64,000 nt of DNA from Glaciozyma antarctica PI12 (lineage: Eukaryota; Basidiomycota; Microbotryomycetes; Kriegeriales; Camptobasidiaceae). The notes under the pieces are model-generated. The model was given only the letters and a program-made list of their open reading frames with translations, ran no database searches and was not told the origin of the DNA. Below are positions 30,161 to 42,100 of the stretch, piece by piece. The stretch covers positions 1,852,183-1,916,182 of the forward strand of contig KZ627148.1 of the NCBI GenBank assembly GCA_002917775.1, given 5' to 3'. Position 1 is the first letter of the stretch. Each line of letters starts with the position of its first letter. The position numbers and the translations under genes are program-made.

Positions 30161-32457
30161 TCAAGCCTCGCAGCTCTCCTTCCTCGGCGCAACTTCCCTC
30201 GGCTCAGGACGATTACGAGCTAGAGCCCATCCTGCGAAAGAGCGTGAGTGGAGTTGCGCAGAAGGGAGGGAAGGACGGACCTCGGAGAGCGAAGAGTGCG
30301 AGAGTCCAGGAGAACCAGAGCGAGACGAGCGCGATGGTGATATTGAGGAATGCCTGCGAACAATTCTCAGCCTCCGATCCTCGCTCGGAGTACCAGCGAA
30401 CGCACCATCTTGTTGTCGAACCCATGTCGCATAGCCGCGAACGTCACCTGCTCCGTCGAGAGAATGAAGACCGCTCCTCCTCCCGTCACGCACATCGCAG
30501 CGAGAGCTTCTGTCGGTGGTCGCGAGGGGAGGATGGAGGTGGGAGGGCGGAGGAAGAGGAAAAAGTAGGTGAGGAGGCGGAAGGTGGCGAAGAGCGCTAG
30601 GAGAGTTCCCCAAACGGCGTGGATGTCGGTCTGGAAGCGGTACGTTTGGTGATGCATCGCCATGCCGATACCGACGGCGCCGATGACAAGGGCTGTGAGA
30701 GAGTTAGTTCGTGCGGGCGCGGAGAGAAAACGGGGGCGCACCTGGGATCGGGTTGAAGGAATAGCTCCAAGAGGGAGGCTCGGTCGAATCCTTCGCTGCG
30801 TTCGCTTCGACGGCGGATTGGGAGATCCAGAACCGTAGCTTGCGAGATTCGAGAAGCATTCCTAGCGCTCCGGAAAACCAGAACCTGCCGCGCTTTCGCA
30901 TCAGCTCTACTTCGCACTCGCGCAGTCAAAAGTACGTACATGACTGCAATGCTCGTGTGCTCCCAATCTTTGTGCGTCCACGGAGAGTCCCCCTTGCCGA
31001 GTCGTTCAAGCCAGGTGTTGGAGATGCCCTGATCGCGTGAGATCAGTATTTGAAGTAGCGACGGCGCGAGCGGCTGAGATCTTACGTAGAGGAAGATGGT
31101 GGTCGCTTCGACGAACTCGGCGGAGACGGCACGCGGAGAGGAGCGGCGATTCCAGGCCCAACCCAGTGTGCTGAAGGCGCCGAGGTACCGCGCGAAGGTG
31201 AGGAGGCCGTACCAAAGAAAGATCGAGCCTAGTAATGTGGTCAGCGAGAGCGTCTTGCGAAGGATAAAGGACAGACCCTTGATCGTGTGAGCTAGGCAAC
31301 TGGAGCGAGGGAGTCAGCGAGGTTCGAAAATCGAAGGAGGAGGGAAATGGACGAACCCATTCAAGTACCTCTCCCTGCAGGAACCGGAATACACCACGAT
31401 TCCGCTGAGAAGCTCGACCCACGCCAGCAAGAGGAGCGACTTCTCCAAGAGCCCTCGGCCGACCTTCGCACCCGCGAGCAAGCGCGCCCGTGCCGATTTG
31501 CGAGACGCCGGGAGCGGCGAATCGGGTCCTGCGCTATCGAAGAGAGTGGCATCCGAGTTGAGCGAGTCGTTCCGGCGGTGCGAGCTGTCGGTGCGAGGGA
31601 CGTGCTTCCAGTGTACCTCGGTTGTGTCGACGGGTGAAGGGACGAAGGGAGCTTTGTCGACGCCGACGCCCTCGTCGGCTACTTCCTCGTTCGGCTCCTG
31701 TGCTCGAGGCTGCGAGTACGTCCCGCCGAGACACCAGCGCTTGAAGCGAGTTGCGAAGCCGACGAGATCGTAGGCGTTCAGCGGGAGGACGAGTGCCATG
31801 GTAATCCAGCCGATGATGGAGTGGACGTTGTTCTCGTCTGCGAGGTAGGAAAGTCAGCCTGGTCGATGGAGAACGGAGAGGAGGGAGCGCACAGAGGTTG
31901 GGAGTGAGGCTACCGTAGGTTGCTCCGAAGAGCATGCCGAGGAGCGAGGTGACGAGGAACGCTCCCTGGGGAATGAGCGCGAGCTGTGACTTGCCGTTCT
32001 TGAGGAACAGAGCTGTAGCACCTCGTTAGCTGCCTCGTCGGTCCTCCCCTGCCTCCTCCCCTTCTCCAGAGGCTTCTGGAAACTCACCTAGAGGCAGCAG
32101 CACGAAGAATGCCAACCCCATCAAGACCACATGCGCCATCAGCACAGAAGGCCCCCCTCCGTCCATTCCGTCGAGCTCGTAGTACGCGAGAGGATCCGGA
32201 GAATGCGTGAGGAGGATGAGGGATTCGTTCAGGGTCGTGAGAGGTACGGTGGAGTGGTCGTGAGCGGAAGTCGTGGCGGCGAGTGTCGTCGTAGTAGGCT
32301 GGTCGTCCTGGCCCTGACTGGAGTGACCTTCGTGTCGTGCGTTGAAGCCGAATTTGCGTCTTTCAATCGCCGAGCTTGCGTCCGGAACGCTTCCGCTGAC
32401 GAGTGAGGCGGAGAGGGCGAGGAGAGCTACGGAGAGGAGTCGAAAGTGGCGAACCAT
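30161..32457 (-). CDS. YTP1: Ytp1-like polytopic membrane protein (DUF2427 domain)
   Basis: The protein starts with a signal peptide (MVRHFRLLSVALLALSASLV), has a Ser/Thr-rich lumenal stretch, and then the DUF2427 segment MAHVVLMGLAFFVLLPLG with LIPQGAFLVTSLLGMLFGAT and DENNVHSIIGWITMALVLPL. A hydrophilic loop carries a Ser-rich patch (RTDSSHRRNDSLNSDATLFD). The Ytp1 half has ARARLLAGAKVGRGLLEK, LLLLAWVELLSGIVVYSG, FLWYGLLTFARYLGAF, WTHKDWEHTSIAVMYVWFSG, YRFQTDIHAVWGTLLALFAT and SLWFSWTLALFALRG. It ends REVAPRKESCEA, TGA 30161. Yeast Ytp1 is an abundant membrane protein of unknown function with limited likeness to cytochrome-type carriers. Here it has about ten membrane helices. The start lies 576 bp from that of MIOS on the other strand. 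Confidence 0.85.
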
Positions 32458-33033
32458 CTCCTTCGTCGGTTGGGTCTTCTCGTTCGGAGCGCAGGGTAGG
32501 AGAGCAAGAGGCGACTGAGCTCCAGCGCGGACGCCGTTTGGAAGGCCGAGCTCGTCTCGCTCGGCCCAGCGCTCTTACCCCGGTCCTTCTTGCGGACCGA
32601 GGTTCAAACACGCAGATGGACAGCTTAAATTCAGGAAGCTCGTTCTGGAGTAGCATTGAGCAGATTCGTAACGTGCAAGTCCGAGGAGGAGGTGCGCACG
32701 GCGGCTGGCTTCCCACCAAAGGCGATTGCGGAGCGCTGGAGGCGGCTGCTGGAGGCGAGGAGCTGACTGTACCGCGTCGACGAGGAGCTGTAGGAAGCTA
32801 GAGAGGTCCTCCTGCTGGACCGGGGGCAGGGAGACGCGATTATTCTCTAAATAATATTTACGTCTAGCCGGCTAGAAAACAAATTAAAGTGGGCGGGGCA
32901 GGGCAGCGGAGCCTTGAACAGCAACGCCCAGCCTCGCGGAAGCAGCAGCAGCTGAGCAGAAGCACCGCCAACTCGAAACCCTTGAGCCGGATCAAGTTGA
33001 GGAACAACAGCACGCGAGGTCAACCACGGCAAG
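32458..33033. promoter_or_regulatory. Divergent promoter of YTP1 and MIOS
   Basis: The gap is about 576 bp between the two starts. An AT-rich run at 32838-32886 (ttctctaaataatatttacg and onward) stands out from the GC-rich surroundings and is the likeliest core promoter or nucleosome-free site. A plus-strand frame from 32889 runs into MIOS but is Gln/Ser/Arg-rich and likely untranslated leader. Confidence 0.45.
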
Positions 33034-36000
33034 ATGTGAGTTGGACGCGCGCCGCCAACGAGGAGCTGCCAGCTAACCGGTTCTACAGGCTCAGGTCAAA
33101 GGCGGTCCTCTGGGATCCAGCAGAAAGCTCCCGGTTTGTGGTCGGAGGCGGTAGCGAGCTTCGGATGTTTCAATGGGAGGTGAGGCCTGCTCTACGGATC
33201 GTGAGAGGGAGCTGTAGCTGACAAGCAGCGGCAGCACTCCAAGTCCGAGTCGCGCGTAACTACTCTGAGCGTCGTGTCCGAGCTATCGCAGGTGAGTGCA
33301 GTCCAGGAGCACGCCCAGATCCATGGTCCCCTGACGCACTTGCTGCAGCTCCGAACGTTCGCCTGGTCGCCTCACCCCAACTATCCCGATCTCATGGCGG
33401 TGGGACTCACCACCGGACGAACTCTCCTACTCCGAATGGAAGCCTCCGCCTCGCCATCCGCCGCCTCCCACATCAACCCCCTCCTCTCCGCCGTATCTCT
33501 CAATCCCCGCCATTCGCGTCCGTGCAACTCCGTTTCCTTCTGCCGGGACCAGCCAGGACTACTCGCAGTCGGACTGGAGAAGGCGCGCGGCGAGAGTCTC
33601 CTCGTCTTCGACATCGAGCAATCCGCTCGCTCGCTCGACAGCGGGAGGGATTTCGCGACGCCGATTACGTCGCAGCTCCAGAGCTACTCCCTCCAACGCG
33701 ATCATGGCGTCCCTCGCAACTACTCTCCCACTGCCTCTCCTTCCTCAGGCGAGCCTCGTCCCATGCTCCAGTTTGGATCCTCGGAAGCCGTCACCTCCGC
33801 AGCTTTCCTCTTCGCGGGCGCAAGCAGCTCTCCTCTGGTGAGTCTGATTCGCTTTCGGATGCACGAATTTGAAGGCGAACTGACGCGTATTGCCCTACTC
33901 CAAGCTTGCAGCGGGAATGGGCGCCAAATTTTTACGAATCTTCGACCTTCGCGCCCCACCCGTCACCGTCGCGACCTGGTCCTCTCGCAGCGTCTTCGAC
34001 ATCAACCCAAACCCATTCAACGGCTATCAATTCGCAAGCCACGGCGACGATGGCGTGATCAAGCTATTCGACCTTCGCAAGACCTCGGACGCGCTCCTCT
34101 CCTTTTCCGAAGTCGACGCCGGCGCGGTTGGCGCACGATTACGCCCGACGTGCAAGCCGCTGGCGCAGATCTCGTGGAGTCCTACGAGGAGAGGAATGAT
34201 GGCGGCGCTAGATCGGGATAGCAATGCGATGAGAATCTGGAACCTCGCGGATGGTATCGTCGCGCAGCTTGAGCCGCCGGACGAGGGGACCGCGAAGGAA
34301 GGGGCTGGTGAGGAGCATAGGAAGGCGCCAGTCTTGGGAATGGGCTCCGATGAGCTGCGACTGCCCGTTCTCCTGGACGACAAGCGGAGTGAGTCTCCAG
34401 TCGCGCACTGACCGCAGCTCTTTCGAAACCTGACTTGGCTCCTCCTCACAGCCGGCCAATTCCATCTCTCCCTCGCCTCCTTTGCCTTTGCGCATTCCCC
34501 CACTTCCTCCGTAACGCACATTGTCGGCGTCTCCCGCGACACCTCCAACCCCGGCTCAAGCGGCCACCGAATCGAGATCGTCGCTGTACCTGGAGCGTCT
34601 CAAAGCGGGTTCCTCGAACGCGGCTTCGTTCTCTTCGACTCTCGAAACGGCTTCTCCACTCTCCCCATCCCCGTTATCGCGCCAAACGACGATCCCGAAG
34701 TCCTCGCAAGCGGGGAGAAGCGACCGAGCATCGACCGCGGACGCTCGCTGTCCTTTGGCTCTGCAGTCGCAGTGGGAGATAGGAGGGCTTCGAGACCTTC
34801 TGGCTCGGTAACGCCGAGGAGACTGTCGAGGGTTCGGACGGAGGATGTACCGCGGGAGGAGGCGGGGATGGAAGGTCTTGCGGCGCTCGCGACGGACCCG
34901 TCGGTGGTGCTGAGGGATCGACTCGAGCAGGGATATGGGTCGAACGTGCGTGTTCCACTTTTGTCGGCACGGATTAAGCTGATGCGAGGGAGCAGGCTCT
35001 CGTCAACGCCAGGCTCGTTGAGCCCTCCATCGCCGAATTCTGGCTCTGGATCTCCCGTCCGCCCCTTCCTCCCATCTCAACCCTCTCAGCTACTAACCAA
35101 CTCCCAGGCGCCGAAACTCTCGCCACGGACGGCTGCATCAACGACTTTGATTTCCGCTGGCGCGGCGTCCTCGACCTCATCACCGGCTTCCCCTCCTGCT
35201 CCTCCACCTCCTCCACTCCCTCCGCCCCTCTCTCCCAACCCATCGCTCCTCATTCAATCTACCGCGACGTCACGCGCTCTCTCCGTCGGGGCGACGAAGC
35301 GCGCGCCAAAGACGTCAAAGACGCCGCGTACGCCGCTGCTGCTGCTGCACTCGTTTCGAGGAGGAGGCTCGAGGGAACGTTTGCGATTAGTGCGAGCCAG
35401 TTTTCGGCGCAAAGGAAGCTGGCGCTGCAGTGCTGTGGCAGGGAATGGGAGGAGGAGTTTGAGAACGTTTGTGCGAGGTGAGTTGGCGTTGGCCATAGGA
35501 AGGACGGGGGCTGATGTTGAGATGTAGGATGCAGGGGACGGGGGATTATGAGGGAGCGGCGAGGCATGCGTTCTTTGCGGGGCATCTGGAGAAGGCGATG
35601 CAGTGCTTGAAAAGCTGTAAAGGTGGGTTTCGGGTGCGCTCCTTGCCAGGAACGGTCTCGCTGATGCTCTCCGTCGCAGATGAGCGGTTACGCGTCCTCG
35701 CACCTGTGCTTGCAGCCTACGTGCGTCGACTGAGACTGCACTTGATGATACTCGCTAATCTATCTTCTCGCAGCTCGCGCAAAAGGCCACCGCCATCGGC
35801 TCCGACAGCGTCTATGCGGATCTATGCCGCTCGCTCAGCTCCGACTGCGAGACTCCTTGGATTCGAGGTCGGTTCTTGAGCTGCGGCGAGGGTCGAAGCT
35901 GACGTCGTTCAATTCTCAGCGATGTTTGCTTTCTTGGCGAGTGGAGATTGGCGAGAGGTTGGGGACGAGATTGGGCTGCCTCTCAAGGACCGCGTCGCGG

Positions 36001-37062
36001 TGGCGTTGAGGTGAGCCACTCATCTATTTTCAGGCTCGCACAAGCTGACGTGCCCCCACTAGATTCCTCTCCGACAGTGAAGTACGTGTCTGTACTCTAA
36101 AGCTAACTCCTCAAAGCTAACACCACGCTCCGCGCAGCTCCTACCATTCCTCCAGGAGCTTAGCACCGAATCGCTCTCCTCCGGCGACCTGTCCTCCCTC
36201 CTCCTCGTCGGCCTCCGTCCCTCCGCCCTCCCCCTCCTCCAATCCTACCTCAACCGCACCGCCGACCTCCAAACCATCGCTCTCGCCACCTCGTTCGTCT
36301 CCCCCGGTCTTCTCCCCTCTTGCCCTCCGATCGAGCGATGGATCAACGCGTACCGAGGGACTCTCGATCGACTGAGGTTGTACTCTGCGCGCGCGCTGAT
36401 GGATAGTGCGAGAGGGAGGAGAGCGAGGGTGTGTGTCGAGCAGGCGAGAGGGGAGGGGAGGGAGAAGGAGGGGGACGCGATTGAGAAGGCGTTGAGGATG
36501 GAGGCACCGCCGACGATACTGGTGAGGTGCCAGTTCTGCTCGGTCAACATTACGCCAAGGAAGGGGGAGAGCGGGGGAGGAGCGGGAGGGGATAGGGGCG
36601 TGCAGGCTGTTGGGATTAAGGTGCGTCCTTTTCGCTAGCGAGGAGCGGGAATGCCTCTCGCGGTTCAGTTTCGCTCCGAGGACAGGCACTGACTCCTTGT
36701 CAACTAGACGACGCTCTGCCCCAACTGCAGCAAGTCGTTGCCCGGCTGTTCGATCTGCTTGACGAAGCCCTCTATCCACGCCTTTGCTTCCGACGGTTGT
36801 GAGCTCCTTTCTTTACGACGACACGGGAGGTGCAAGAGAACTAACACGGAGCTCCCCTCTCGCAGCGTCGAGCTTGTGCTGGTGTCAACGCTGTCGCCAC
36901 GGAGGTGAGTCCTTTCCGACCTCCCCGCGAAGAGGGTCGAAGTACACCTCGCTAACTCGTCTTCGTCATCGCCTAGGGCACGTTGATCATATCCTAGAGT
37001 GGTTCGCACGCAGCGATGTCTGCGCCGTAGCAGATTGCGATTGCCGGTGTCGAACGGGCTGA
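33034..37062 (+). CDS. SEA4: MIOS/Sea4, GATOR2 (SEACAT) subunit
   Basis: The start codon is split: AT at 33034-33035 and G at 33089, joined across gtgagttgg...ccagctaaccggttctacag. The product begins MLRSKAVLWDPAESSRFVVG, which aligns with the ILWxPxxxxRFVV start of metazoan MIOS. WD blades follow: LMAVGLTTGRTLLLRM, SVSFCRDQPGLLAVGLEKAR, AAGMGAKFLRIFDLR, FASHGDDGVIKLFDLRKTSD and ISWSPTRRGMMAALDRDSNA. An alpha-helical middle has FFAGHLEKAMQCLKSC and AMFAFLASGDWREV. The C-terminal zinc module reads VRCQFCSVNITPRKG, TLCPNCSKSLPGCSICLTKP, SLCWCQRCRHGGHVDHILEW and CAVADCDCRC. Sea4 acts at the vacuole/lysosome to relieve GATOR1 and activate TORC1. Family length and zinc ligands are kept. Confidence 0.9.
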
Positions 37063-37571
37063 AGTGTCGCAGCGTAACGGGCAAGGGTCGCCGCCGGTTG
37101 GGGGGGTTAGGGCGGGAGGATGTTCAGGAACCGGTCGTCCTTGCAAATTATCTCTTTCGCTGCTCAAAGGTAAAGGCGATTCGACGGGGCAGGCTCATTC
37201 CGGAAAGTGATCGGTCGTTGGGAGAGATGAGATTGGTCGAAAGTGTCGGACTCCGGATTCAAACTTCGTTTGTGAGCGCTTTTCAAAGCGATTCTTGTTC
37301 GCCATACGTTACTATTACAAGATCTTTTCCACTTCAGGAGCTTCAGCAAGCGTTCTCACCTATACAAACACGAAAAGGGGAATACAAATCTGCGACTTCA
37401 TCAATTTTAATTAACTCCAGCGCGTCACCTCAGCGAAGTGTGTCTCTCCTCTTTCTGCTCTCCCGCACGCGCGCAGCCCTAAATTGCCCGTTCGCTCTGT
37501 CTAACGACAAAACACCAGCACGCGCCAATCCAGCGCCTTCATCTTTGACGCCGATCCACTCTCCAGACGCG
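37063..37571 (+). promoter_or_regulatory. Upstream region of the HSF-type gene
   Basis: About 510 bp separate the MIOS stop from the HSF-type start. The 37270-37420 part is AT-rich for this window, including tttaattaa at about 37404. A ttccggaa dyad at 37198-37205 has the TTCnnGAA form of a minimal heat-shock element. No gene is seen here. Confidence 0.4.
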
Positions 37572-38822
37572 ATGGAACCAGCGCAAAAGGACAAGGCAGC
37601 GCGCTCACAATTTATCGCAAAGCTCCATGAGTACGCCCTCTTTCCTCCTCTGCCACGACCGCGCACTCTCGAGGCGAACAGGAGCACCTCAGTCCACCTG
37701 AGGTCGCCCGCTCGCCACTCCTACCCATACCCCCCTCCCCGGCGCAGCGAGAGCTAACTCACGACGCGTGCAGGACCCTTACTCTGGCAGTCTACCCCGA
37801 AGCTCTGCGCTGGGTCGACAAAAGCAACGACACGTTCGAGATCACGCTCGACGAGGAGCAGGCTTGCCAGGCGCTCTCTCCGGCGTGGGATTTCCGAAGG
37901 TGAGCAGCGCTGGAGAAGAGGGACGGGAGGGGAGCTGATTGCTTGCTGCGGTCCCCCCAGTCTCAGCTCGTTCATTCGACAGCTCTCGTACTATGGCTTC
38001 AAGCGTCTGAGTGACCGTCGGCGTTCTATCGAGCGCAAGGCTGGCGTCGCTTCCTTTGTGATCTTTGCGTGCGTTGCTCTCCTTCGTCCCCCTGGTCGTC
38101 GCCTCTAATGCCGCCGCTCTCTCCCTAGCCATCCCTCAGGGTTCTTTGTTCGAGACGACGTGACCCAACTCGAGCGCATCCTTCGCAAAAGTCGTACGCG
38201 CAAGGCCGCTGCCGTCCCCGGAAAGCGCCAACGCAGGAAGTCGTCGACGGCGTCGTTAACTCTCGAGGAGCCGTCGTCCCGATTGGAACCAGCAGTGGCA
38301 GGACCAAGTCGAATGCTTTCACTCCCAGACGCTCCTGTTCGCGCTCAATGGACGCCTTCTGTAACTGGGCCTCTCCAACTCCCCAACCTCCCTCTCGACC
38401 CTCTTCCCGCCTTCCTCCCTCCCCTCTCCAACCGCCCCTACCCCGCCCCACCCCCGCAAGCATACTACCCCAACCCCCCTCTATCCTACTTCAACTCTTC
38501 CGTCTACTCTCCCTTCCCAGCCACGCAATTCGCCCCCGACTTCTCCCTCCGCAACTCCGCCCCTCACGAACACTTCCTCCCCCCTCGTTCGCCCAAAACC
38601 CTCGACGCCCCACTCGCGCCCCTCCCACGAGATCCCAACGACTACTACGCTCCGAGGACCGTCTATTCGTACCATGAAGGACGCCAGGACGGACGGAACC
38701 ATCTCGACATGGCTCCCGAGCAGAATTCGAGGATGGACCCGTACATCCTCCCTTCCTCGCAAGGCAGTGCAAACTACTACGCGCAAAAGCCTTCGCTGGG
38801 AATGTACGCCGAGGCGAGATGA
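37572..38822 (+). CDS. HSF-type DNA-binding domain transcription factor
   Basis: The N-terminus MEPAQKDKAARSQFIAKLHE leads straight into an HSF winged-helix domain: LRWVDKSNDTFEITLDEEQA, the recognition helix FRSLSSFIRQLSYYGFKRLS, then ASFVIFAHPSGFFVRDDVTQ. The FRSLSSFIRQLSYYGFKR block corresponds to NFSSFVRQLNMYGFHK of true HSFs but is diverged. There is no clear heptad trimerisation coil after the domain. Instead a basic patch (RKSRTRKAAAVPGKRQRRKS) precedes a Pro/Tyr-rich disordered tail ending SLGMYAEAR, TGA 38820-38822. This resembles the smaller HSF-like or Skn7/Sfl1-type fungal regulators. Introns lie at about 37630-37772, 37900-37959 and 38069-38128. Targets are not evident. Confidence 0.85.
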
Positions 38823-39128
38823 GGGAGGGAGGGGAACGTGTAGTTGATGTGCACCTGTTGTAGCGAACCTTCCGCTTGTTTACCTTCCTCCCTTTCCTTC
38901 CCGCTCGTCTTCCAAGCAGCATTTACGACCCTATCTGTTTCACCTTTTTCGTAGCTTTGCGAGCCCCACTCTTCTCTGCGCGGAGGTAGCGAGAGCCGAA
39001 TGATAACGCCCCGTCGAACACCATTCCGTTCGTCCACGAAGTTGCATGAAGCCTACAAGAGAGATCAAACAAAAAAGCACTGCACGAGTGTCTATCGAAA
39101 GCTACAAGAATTGTCCTTCCTACTCCTT
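38823..39128. other. Convergent 3' flanks of the HSF-type and ferric reductase genes
   Basis: The gap of 306 bp between facing stops has a mixed composition. It includes a tttttcgtag and an acaaaaaagc stretch, which would suit 3' processing signals. No supportable gene is present. Confidence 0.35.
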
Positions 39129-42100
39129 TCAGAACGAAAAGTCCTCGCAAACAAGCGACACCTGTCCCCTCGGATCTCCCCTCGCCACCTTGCCCAAGTC
39201 GATCTTGCTCGAAACGAGGTTCCTGACGAGCGTATTAAGCTCCGTAGGTCCACAACCTGTCCCAACCAACCGCATCAGTCATCGCTTGAAACGCCCCTAG
39301 GCGAACAACTCACAAGCGACCATCGTCCTCCCCTCGGACCTCTGCACCTCCTCCTCCATAATCTTGCCCAGCAGCGGGTACCCAGGCCTCGCGAGCTCAG
39401 CGACCGCATCCAAATCGTCCTGATCCTCCTTCGTGAGATCCAAAAACACCTCGTCGTCCCTCCTCTCGCTCCGCCCCGCCTCCTTGCCCACGAGATTCCG
39501 CCGACTCGTCGACCCAGCGAGCGAAAGCGTCTCCGAGTCGTCCAGTCCTAGTTCGGCGAAAGAGCCCGTGTCGATGTAGGAAGATGCGCCGGTGCCGGTG
39601 CGGTAGAGCGGGCCTGGGCGGACGGAAGGGGGTGGGTACTGGTCGAGAGGAGGGAACGAGGGTCGGTTGGAAGGAGCGTGGAGGCCGAGATCGCGTTCGG
39701 AGAACTTATCGGTGCTTGAGGAACGCGATTGGATAGGTCGGTGAGGTGTGGGAGCCTTCTTGAAGCCTTGTGCGCGGCGAGAGAGGGCGCGACGAAGCTT
39801 GCCCTCCGTGCGGACCTTGGACGAGATGATAGCTTCGCCTGGGGTGGGTACGTCGTCCTCGCCTTCGAAGAGGATAAGGTCGGTGACCGAGTCCATGTGC
39901 TCGCTGATCGGTTCGGAGAAGGGGCGAGCATGGGAGGGAGAGGCGTCCTCGGCTTCGCTCCAGTCGCTTTCCAAGCTGTCGCGAGAGGGAAATGACGAGA
40001 TTCCTTGACGAGCGAACGCTGGAGCCGGTGGAGCGAAGTCGTCGCCTGGAGAAGGGGAGAATGCGAGGGAGGGAGAGAAGGGGAGGGAGGGAGTGGCGAG
40101 GGCGTGTCGACGCGAAGTGGGTCGAGTGTCGCGGCTGACGAAGAGGTCGACCTGTAGTTGAGACGTCTTGACCATCTCGAGGCATCGTCGAAGAGCAGGA
40201 GCGACCCAGCTAAGATGAGCTGCGAGAAAGACGGCGATCAGCGACCGCACCGCTAAAGAAGCGACGACGAGAGACCCACCGAACTCGCGAAGAATCCACA
40301 CGAAGCGCACCCTCTTCGTCTTGAACTTGTCGTCCTTCTCTCCCGCTGCAACCGCTCCTGCCCTCGCCATCCGCCTACACGCGTACTCGAGCACCGCCAT
40401 CCCAAATGTGATCCCCGTCCCACCCGAGACGATCAACAGCGTCTCATACGCCTCCCAATCCGCTCTCGCCGCCGATCCCAACGGTGAGCTGACCAGCGCG
40501 CGCAAGTTGATGCCCTTGGCGACCTCGGCGTTCACAGCTCCCTCGCTCTCACTCTCGCGCCGCTTCTCGGCGACGTAGTCCCAGAGCTTCTTCGAGAAGC
40601 CGTTTTGCGCACGGACGAGGAGAACGACCTCGCTCCCCTCCGTGCGAAGGAGGGACGGCCCACCGAAAGGAACGATCCCGCGCGCCCGCTCGTCGATGCT
40701 CACGATCGTGTAGGGGTGGGATTGGAAGAGAGCGACGGCGGGGATCGTGAGAAAGAGGTGCTGGCCAGGTCGCCAACGGGTTGCGCGGGGGGTGTTGATC
40801 GTGAGGCGGATCGTGCGACCGGGGAGGAGCTGGGCGGAGGCGAAACCCGGCGGAGGGAGGATCGAGAGGGGGGAGGGACTGTCGAATCGGCGAGATGGTG
40901 CAGGCGTTTGAGGTGTGGCAGGGTCGTAGGAAGTTTTGGAAGGAAGAGCGGGAGAGTCGTGGCGGGGATGGGGGTAGTTGTTCTGGTTGAGGTAGGCGGT
41001 ATCCTGGCCTGGTCCGAAGTCGTAGTAGCTGCTCCGCTTCGCGGCCTTGCTCAGTGTCGCCGCGTCCCCGCCAGCCTCGTAGCGCCCAGGAGGATAGCTT
41101 CCTCCGCTCTTCGGCTCCTGCCAGTCCTTGACCGACTCCGAGTACCGCTCGACCTTCTCCGCTCCGACGAACTGGAAGCTCCGCACGCTCGACCTGGACT
41201 CAGGCTTCGCCGACAGATTCTTGCCGAGTCCGTTGATCCAGAGGTAGGCGAGCAAGCGCACTCCTCGCTCGGCTCCCCAAAGGGCGAGTGCGCCGATGGC
41301 CCAACCCATGACGGGCCTGTGGTGGATGACGCAGGCGGAGAGGAAGAGGAGTACGAGGAAGATGTGCGAGTAGTAGAAGAACTCGTAGAACCGGTTGCGG
41401 ATAGGGCGGAAGGAGGAGAGGACCATGATCGTGAGGAGGACCCAGGCCTGCAGAATGAGATCAGGGTCGGTCGCTCAGGAAGAGATGATTGGACGCACGA
41501 CTGCTCCGGCTACGAAGCGCCAGTAGGCCCAGATACCGATGAAGACCGGGCGTCCAAACGGATCCTTGTCGATGAAGAGCTGATGCGTCCACGCGCCGAC
41601 GTGAGCAGTCGAGAACGCCCAAATGACTCGGCCTGCACTGACGTTAGAAGGCTAGTTGACGAGCTTTTAGAGAAAGAGCTGCACCCGACCAGCGATGAAG
41701 AATGGCAGTCTGCAGCGCGAGCCGTCAGCATGGCGCGAGGGAGGGATTCGCAGCAGACGCACCTTGTCGAAGTGATAACCCGTAAGGAAGGGAGTCGCCC
41801 AGATGTTAAACTAGGATGAGACAAGGGAGTCAGCTATTGCTCGGAGATGGCGAGACGAGCACCGTCGCACTGGGTACTGAAGGAGAGGATGATCAGTCAA
41901 CGATTCGACGTCTCGGAAGGCGGCAACTCACCTGCTTGAGAGCTAATGTGATGGCGAGGGGAAGCATGGCGTAGGAGATGAGTCCAAGACGAGCAGCTGC
42001 TGTCCACGCGTTAAAAGCGATGTCGTAGTTTGGCGCAGCGAGGAGGGGGTCATTGAAGGGTGCGTAGCCGTTGACGTTGTTGACACCGCCCTGGCGCTTC

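Noticed and set aside
40605-41819. 404-codon plus-strand open frame
   Set aside because: It is antisense to the ferric reductase, whose motifs are intact. Its translation is Arg/Gly/Glu-rich without domains and reflects GC-rich codon bias.
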